A DNA stretch of 64,000 bases from Eupeodes corollae (Eukaryota; Arthropoda; Insecta; Diptera; Syrphidae). The first letter of the stretch is position 1, and each line of letters begins with the position of its first letter. The translations under genes were made by a program, and so were the position numbers. This document shows positions 58,213-64,000 of this stretch, one piece after another. The stretch spans positions 19,851,946 through 19,915,945 of the forward strand of contig NC_079148.1 in the NCBI RefSeq assembly GCF_945859685.1, written 5' to 3'. The notes under the pieces are model-generated. The model was not told the origin of the DNA and did not search any database. It worked only from the letters and a program-made list of their open reading frames with translations.

Positions 58213-58330
58213 ATCATAATATGGTGTGCCTCAGGGCTCCGTTTTGTCTCCGAATCTTTTCATAAACTATATTTTGTTTACAACGTCGAAACCATTGAAC
58301 TGTTTTGATGACATTTTAAGTTAAGATCTT
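58213..58330 (+). mobile_element. Second jockey-like LINE fragment (motif B)
   Basis: Encodes YGVPQGSVLSPNLFINYILF in one frame, then CFDDILS where a palm box would be expected, with no clear YADD. It starts abruptly right after the previous LINE, so it is a separate 5'-truncated relic or a local duplication. Confidence 0.55.
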
Positions 58331-58784
58331 GACAGCACAGTGGGGAAATATTGACAGTGTATAACTGAACGGTTAAAAAATTTAAAGCTGTCTCCAATAA
58401 TCAAAGACTAACCCATCTTGGAGATGAGCGACACCTTAATCGAGAGAGCTTTCGGTATTCGGTTTTTGTATCACAGATCACTTATTATAGAATGATGACA
58501 TATTGGACGTGGTTAAAAATACTGTTAAGTGTTAAGAAATTTAAATTAACATTCATTGGATTGCAAGAAATTTGTCACCTCTTATGATCTGAAATTGAAT
58601 CGACCAAAAATTAAATTCAACTTTCATAGAGCATATGGCACTTCTATAGCAAAATAAAATCTTTCTGAGAAAACACAAATAATAGCCTTCAAAGTGATGG
58701 TATCAGAACTATAAGAGACATTTTTAAGTTTCTAGATCGTCCCAATTTTGTATGTCTTTCCCCGTTTTATCAATATTTTTATAA
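58331..58784. other. No gene recognised
   Basis: Probably further decayed LINE sequence, but no motif can be named. Confidence 0.3.
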
Positions 58785-59480
58785 AACATGTTCTTATTTG
58801 GTCCCTCGACCTAGGTAGACGAAGTCCCTAACTACCTCAAAGTTTCGTTTGTCGATGGAGACCTTTTGACTGAGACATTCGGTACTGTAACTCCTTTCTT
58901 GACGACATCATGAACTTTGTTTTGCCCTCATCAACCGTTAAATCCTTTTTTCCGCCTCTGGCTGAGTTCTTTCTGTTCTGTCAATGTCATCATCGTATGC
59001 TAGTAATTGGGCAGACTTTTGAAAGATAATGTCTCTAGTGTTGACGTGGGAGGTCTGCACTATTCTTTTAGGTACGATGTTAAAAAAATCGCATGTCTAA
59101 AACCTTTTTGATATCGAAAGGTTTTGTTAAGTTGTTTTAACCTTTATGGAGCAGCGTGAATTGTCCATGGCCATGAAAAGATAGTGGGTGTCGATTAGAT
59201 GTTCTTGGATTTTTTCCAGGAACTGAGGTTCCATCCATCGGGCATGTTTTCTACCGTCAATATCATACAGATAAGTTGGTACATGATCCTAACCAAATTA
59301 TCTCCAGCTGCGTTGAAGAGCTCGGCATTCAGAACTCGGTTCTTCGTCGACTTTATACAGTCTGCAGAAGTATACCTTCTATATTCTCAGCATTGACTGC
59401 GGTTTCACTATGATGTTTCGACATTCGTCTTTGCAGCCTTCGGTTCTAGGTTTATGTTCTTGTAAATCTCGTTTCACCTG
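58785..59480 (-). mobile_element. RTE-like LINE remnant (RT N-terminal part and palm)
   Basis: On the minus strand, through stops: YEQVKRDLQEHKPRTEGCKD (59470-59415), IIVKPQSMLRI, VYFCRLYKVDEEPSSE, AELFNAAGDNLVRIM-type sequence and WMEPQFLEKIQEHL in a shifted frame. After a deletion of the middle RT come HVNTRDIIFQKSAQLLAYDD and DID (palm, YDDD where the family has YADD), then DEGKTKFMMSSRK and EVVRDFVYLG-like ends. It is the same LINE type as 10764-11306, and the two fragments together cover complementary parts. Confidence 0.7.
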
Positions 59481-61419
59481 TTCATAAAACTTTCGAACTT
59501 ATGTTCAATTTAAAAAAACTGCTTAGAATAGATATAATTTCTTCCACCGCACATTTACCATTTTAATATCTCTATTTACTTAACGCCAGCTCTTTGAACA
59601 TGTTAAGGGTAGTAATAATCCTTTATAAAAACAAATTAACTTAAAAAATCAGTAGCCATTTATTTTTTAAGGAACCATATAAATAGTGTTTTCTTCACAG
59701 TAATGACATTAGTATAAGAAGATCTTAGGACGAGAATTATCCTACTGTTCAAAAGAATAATGCCAGATCAGGCAGCGCAAAGTATGGTCCCCTAAGTTCC
59801 TAAGTGAGATCAGCCAGAATACTTCCAGTTTGAGTCAGATTGAGTTCTCCAAAAACCAACTTAGAAATTATTTGTCTAGGAATTTATTAAATGGCTTAAG
59901 GCAAAACTATAAGAACTCACAATAGTCCTCCTACATTTATCTACAAACCCAACTCCATTCAATTCTATCTTCATTAATTTTAAACAACTACTGGCTAAAA
60001 TTATAGAAGGTTTTCGTACACACAATTTAAAAACTCATTATAACAATTTTAATATTATCTCATACTATTCTTGTCAAGACCTTGAAATTGAAATTATAAT
60101 TTTTTTCCCTGTACAAAGACAATTTTCTAAGGCAAGCAGCTTGAAAGTGTTCTTTTTTTTAGTGGATAAGTTTTTTTTATTTTATATCTGATGATTGAGA
60201 ACAAATTGCGGTAATTTACGTATTACATAAAGTCTACGAATGAGTCAGCCTTGTTGTCTTAACAATGATGTTTATTATACTTTTCACTCGCTAAATATGT
60301 TTTTTTTTCAAAATTAATTTAAAATCTAAAGAAGTAAAAAATTGGTTTCAATCAGTAAAGTTAACAGATTTAATAAAAAATAAGACCCAAAGCATTCTTG
60401 GTTCTTGTATTGTGATATAGAAAACCGTAAACCGCAAAACACTAATTACTTCCTCATTAACAATAGCTTTATTGCGTTCTTCGTTAAAAAAATAAAATAA
60501 AATATAATATTAATCAAGCCAATGAATAAGCCGTCCGTACTGTCGGTCGTCAAACGTCACAGCTGGAGGTAATAAGCTAAAACCAAAAAATTTGATGTTA
60601 TGTCGTCAAAAGTCTTCGGATTTCGACCCATCACATAGAGAAGAACATAAAGCGTGTCTAAATGTGCTTTGGGGCATTTAACTTTGTTTGGAGTCGGGGC
60701 TTAAGGTATTTTAAGTCTTTGAAATTATTTGAATTCGGATAAAATCCACTTTACCACTGTAAATTAAATATTATAAGTTATTGTTCATAATTTGCGTTTA
60801 AAGGCGTTTTCATATTTTGCACGCACTAAAGTAAAGATGTTATCAATAACTACCCTTAAAATGTGTGAGCGATTGCAACATAGAGAAGAATTCAAGAGGA
60901 GATATGGGTAAACATTAAGTTAAGCATTCAATATTCTTGATGTGCTGTTTCCAAAATTGAACTGGAGGGTTAGAATTGCTCGAGAAACGAATTAAATTTA
61001 CTTTTTTCACCGAAATTTACTTTTCAAAACATCGATAGAATATGGTTTTTTGGATTTTGTTAAAAAACCTTAAGATTTTTCTATTGCCACCTTAATAAAT
61101 TTGTGAGTTTTACGCAAGTTTAAGGAGAATGAGAATTAGGTACATAAATCTTCAAACCGCCGCATCTCGCCATGGAACTATTATTTCGGAAACAATACTG
61201 CAAAATCCACACTGGTCTATATGTAGAAGCTTTAATTCTAAGATTTTTCCCAAAATAAACTGCCAATCAGCATTTAAATAGCCTTAAGAACCAGGGAGAA
61301 TGATTTGACTTTTTCATGGGCAGAACTTAGAAAGTAACCTGTAGAGAGGGACGTGTATTTGCCAGGAAAGATAGTATCTGGACCTGTATTCTAGCGATTT
61401 CACGACCGTGAAAGGGCAA
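59481..61419. other. Intergenic DNA, no gene seen
   Basis: AT-rich, mostly T/A runs, with no recognisable element or domain. Part of the 5' flank of ovo, more than 42 kb upstream of the ATG. Confidence 0.4.
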
Positions 61420-62798
61420 AGTCGTGGTTGTGAGGAGTGATGATGATGGCACAATATCGGCTGATCGTTGGCAGTTGGTCAAGGTTAAGCTCTCGGGTGG
61501 CTTTTTGAGCATTTTGAGAGAGCTTCCAGGACCACTTCCTTCCATAAGCGATGGGGGTTGGCATCAAGGCCATGTCAAACTCATGGTTTGTGGCGACCAG
61601 AGATCTTGTGACCTTTACAAGTTTGCTGTCTTCCGGTTAGGTGAAGTTTGGCCAGGTGCGAAGCTCGAGGTTGTCGCTGTGGAAGACATTCCTAGCAGAC
61701 CTAGAGGCCGCATCTGGATACCGATCGAACCTGCTGGTATCGAGGACATTCTCGTTTACAACCCAGAATCACGCATTGGCTATACACATCGGTAATCGGG
61801 ATAAGTTAAATAAAGTCCAACGTTCAGCCTGCCTATGTATAAGCGGATCGCTTTGCACGACCCCGTCTGCGGCACTGGACACTGTGCGGGTTGGTGGAGG
61901 TGTGTACTCTGAACGACTGAAATTAAGTCTCTCATTCCGCCTTCCCAATCATTGTAGCGTGTTCCAGGCGGAACTTTTAGCGATTAAGGAAGTCTTGTCT
62001 TGGCTCAACGAAAACGTGATATCAACATCTGATGTCCGTATTTTCTCTGACAGCCAAGCCGCTATCAAACCTCTGGACTCTGTCTCTACATACCCTATAA
62101 CAGTCCATAACTGTCGATCATCTCTAATGGAGATGGCGCAACACTTTAATATTCACCTTTGCTGGGTGCCGGGCCATAGAGACATTCCAGGTAACTGTAT
62201 GGCAGATGAACTCTCCAGGAACGGTACAGTACAGCCCATCCTACTACGTTTGGCAAGTACTGGCATACCAATCGCTACTTGTAAACTGCTACTAATGCAA
62301 GACGCTGCGAGGAGGGCAGGCACCAGGTGAACCAACATCACCACGTGTCAAGCCACAAAAAAACATCTGGCCAACACTGGATTTAAAACTTTCAAGGTGC
62401 TTGCTCTCTCTAAGCAGATCGCATATAAGCTCGATAATAGGTGTCATAACCGGACACTGTCTAATATTAAAGCACGCCACGAGACAAGGCGTATTCTCAA
62501 ATGACTTTTGCAGATGCTGTATGGACGAGGAACAGGAAGAAACGGTTCTTCATCTTCTCTGCACATGCCCTGCTCTAGCTCGAAAACGCAAGAATTACCT
62601 AGGAGAATTCTTCTTTAACGATCTAAATCATGTCGGTATAATCAGCCTCTCACGTTTCGTAAGGGACTCTAACTGGTTCCATTGAGCTTAGGAGGAAGCC
62701 TCAAGATTCATGTGGTATCACAATGGGCCATTAAACTGGCCTAAGTGTGTCCGTTTCCATCTTGGACAGCCACTATAACCTAACCTTACCTAACCTAA
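61420..62798 (+). mobile_element. LINE deletion derivative: ORF1 joined to RNase H, CCTAA tail
   Basis: Starts with the C-terminal part of an insect LINE ORF1 protein: from HVKLMVCGDQRSCDLYKFAV to WPGAKLEVVAVEDIPSRPRG and RIWIPIEP. It resembles the gag-like domain catalogued, as I recall, as DUF4780. At about 61755-61775 it jumps to the RT thumb (HWLYTSVIG), then to DKLNKVQRSACLCISGSL. A further jump after ALDTV leads to RNase H without its first Asp: GGVYSERLKLSLSFRLPNHC, FQAELLAIKEVLSWL, FSDSQAAIKPL, WVPGHRDIPGNCMADELSRN. The C-terminal knuckle CRCCMDEEQEETVLHLLCTC (62510-62570) is intact. The 3' end GGACAGCCACTATAACCTAA and more CCTAA/CCTTA units (62777-62798) match the element at 46473-48421. 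At least three internal deletions. Confidence 0.88.
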
Positions 62799-64000
62799 GC
62801 TCATTTCAACTCGATTCAGGTATATTAAGAATTGAGGCGATCTTCAAGCTCGCTTCAACACCACATTTTAATGTAGTAATCTACGAACAAACCCTCTCCT
62901 TGAAGCTATTGTTAAATGAACGTTTTTTTTTTGTAGAATCTCAATTTCCATATGTTTTCGACTATTTCTTCTTGAAAATTGTCCATTTAATTAGTTTTAG
63001 TTTCTTTTTTTTGCTTTGTTAATTAAAATTTTAAGTTAATAAAATTTGATTTTCACCAAACTTTCTTCTATTTGTGTTTTTTTATTATTATTCTGACAGA
63101 TCTTCTTTCAGTTGTACCAATTTTTAAATACAAAAATCTGGCTACTGCCACTTTGTTGGCAATTTCTCAATTTACTAATACCAAAAAAACTCGACATTAT
63201 TATTCGTCATCGAATTGGAGATTTCCAATTTTATAATAAATGTTGGAACACCCTGTAAAAGCAAGAATAGCAATTTGTGACAGATCCCGTAAACAACTGA
63301 ATATTTTGAAAATTTCGAACTTGCAAACCACATTTTACAAGTAGTTTACTTAATATGTTTTCAACAATTCAATTTTCTTTTCCAAAATTGTATAATTTTC
63401 TTACTTTTACAATATTGGCCTTTTAGGACATAAGGCTTCTAAATGTTTCGAAATAGTGTCAATTAACAGCAAAAAAGATCAACGCAAAAATACCAAGATC
63501 TGAGGATTGCGCTTACTAATTTCAAACGCTAGCAATTCCTAAGACATATAAATTTAGGAAAAAGTAAAATAAATTTCAAAACTTATAGCAGCCATTTAGT
63601 GGTTGTAAATTAATTAAAACTTTAATAAATGACAAGATTCGTTTGAAATTGCCCAAATATTATTCATAATTAAGTAAATGACTTAAATGGCTTTGAATTC
63701 TAGAAAATAGTTAAAAAGTTTTTTGACTGTTTCGAATTTAATTTCAATATCATACGATCACTTGTTAAAAGTGCACAAAGTTTTCTTACTTGATTAATTT
63801 GTTACCATAAAGGATTTAAGCTCATCTTTCAATTAAAGAAGTATTAAACTTCATTCAAAACATCGTGTTCTTTTATTGGAAAATCCTAGTCAAACTAAAT
63901 TATTCAATGTTTAAGCTCGGTGGTGTTATGGTGGGCAAATAAAATATCCAAGCCCAAACAATCCAAACCACATCACACAAATTGCTAACCACAGCCTCAA
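62799..64000. other. No gene recognised
   Basis: AT-rich intergenic DNA. The 91-codon plus frame at 62747-63022 begins inside the LINE tail and is Phe/Leu-rich without any domain. Confidence 0.4.

Noticed and set aside
1..64000. CRISPR arrays, bacterial operons, phage or plasmid systems
   Set aside because: No direct-repeat/spacer arrays, ribosome-binding sites or prokaryotic genes. All recognisable coding content is insect nuclear DNA.

Overview
The window reads as AT-rich nuclear DNA of a fly (Diptera, most likely a higher/brachyceran fly). It has no operons. Introns and intergenic DNA are long, the A/T and CAA/GTT-type runs are typical of flies, and the protein-coding remnants are insect retrotransposons. 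The one host gene I can recognise is ovo (shavenbaby, svb), on the minus strand. Its first coding exon is at 17257-17533, starts MPKIFLIKNRLHQQQ and ends at a clean GTGAGT donor. This is the somatic (svb) first exon. It encodes the SNAG-like N-terminus and the region that, in Drosophila, controls proteolytic switching of the factor from repressor to activator. No later ovo exon, and no other host gene, is visible.

Layout. 1-17256 is inferred to be the first intron of ovo: mostly unique AT-rich DNA with one TA-flanked inverted-repeat element (4222-4650), two tRNA-derived SINE copies (8240-8335 and 11588-11935), one RTE-like LINE fragment (10764-11306) and some short local duplications. 17534-21489 holds the 5' leader and promoter-proximal DNA of ovo, with three GAGA/CT-rich clusters and an inverted repeat resembling a Grainyhead site. 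From about 21.5 kb to 62.8 kb the upstream flank is a patchwork of dead transposable elements separated by 1-4 kb blocks of unrecognised DNA. By synteny with Drosophila these blocks are where svb epidermal enhancers would be expected.

Mobile elements in order: jockey-like LINE (21.5-22.1 kb); SINE carrying an inserted piece nearly identical to the 5' half of tRNA-Ile(AAU) (22.1-22.4 kb); a degenerate tandem array of about 170-bp units (22.7-23.7 kb) interrupted by a complete 310-bp SINE with a perfect 15-bp target duplication (23736-24045); an R4/Dong-like LINE next to an (AAT)n run (24.4-25.4 kb); RTE-like and jockey-like LINE remnants (26.1-28.7 kb); a copia element with a mutated palm motif (31.7-34.1 kb) abutting another LINE (34.15-36.4 kb); a LINE RNase H remnant (36.6-37.1 kb); a jockey-type LINE lacking its palm motif (42.3-44.8 kb); a LINE with RT and RNase H and a CCTAA-repeat tail (46.5-48.4 kb); two tandem AT-rich repeat units (48.4-49.5 kb); a gypsy remnant (53.0-54.2 kb); a LINE split by a hAT transposon with terminal repeats and an 8-bp target duplication (55.7-58.2 kb); an RTE-like LINE (58.8-59.5 kb); and a deletion derivative joining LINE ORF1 to RNase H, again with a CCTAA tail (61.4-62.8 kb).

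Every mobile-element reading frame is broken by stops, frameshifts or deletions, so nothing here looks autonomous. All family assignments rest on reading motifs by eye. No database search was possible.
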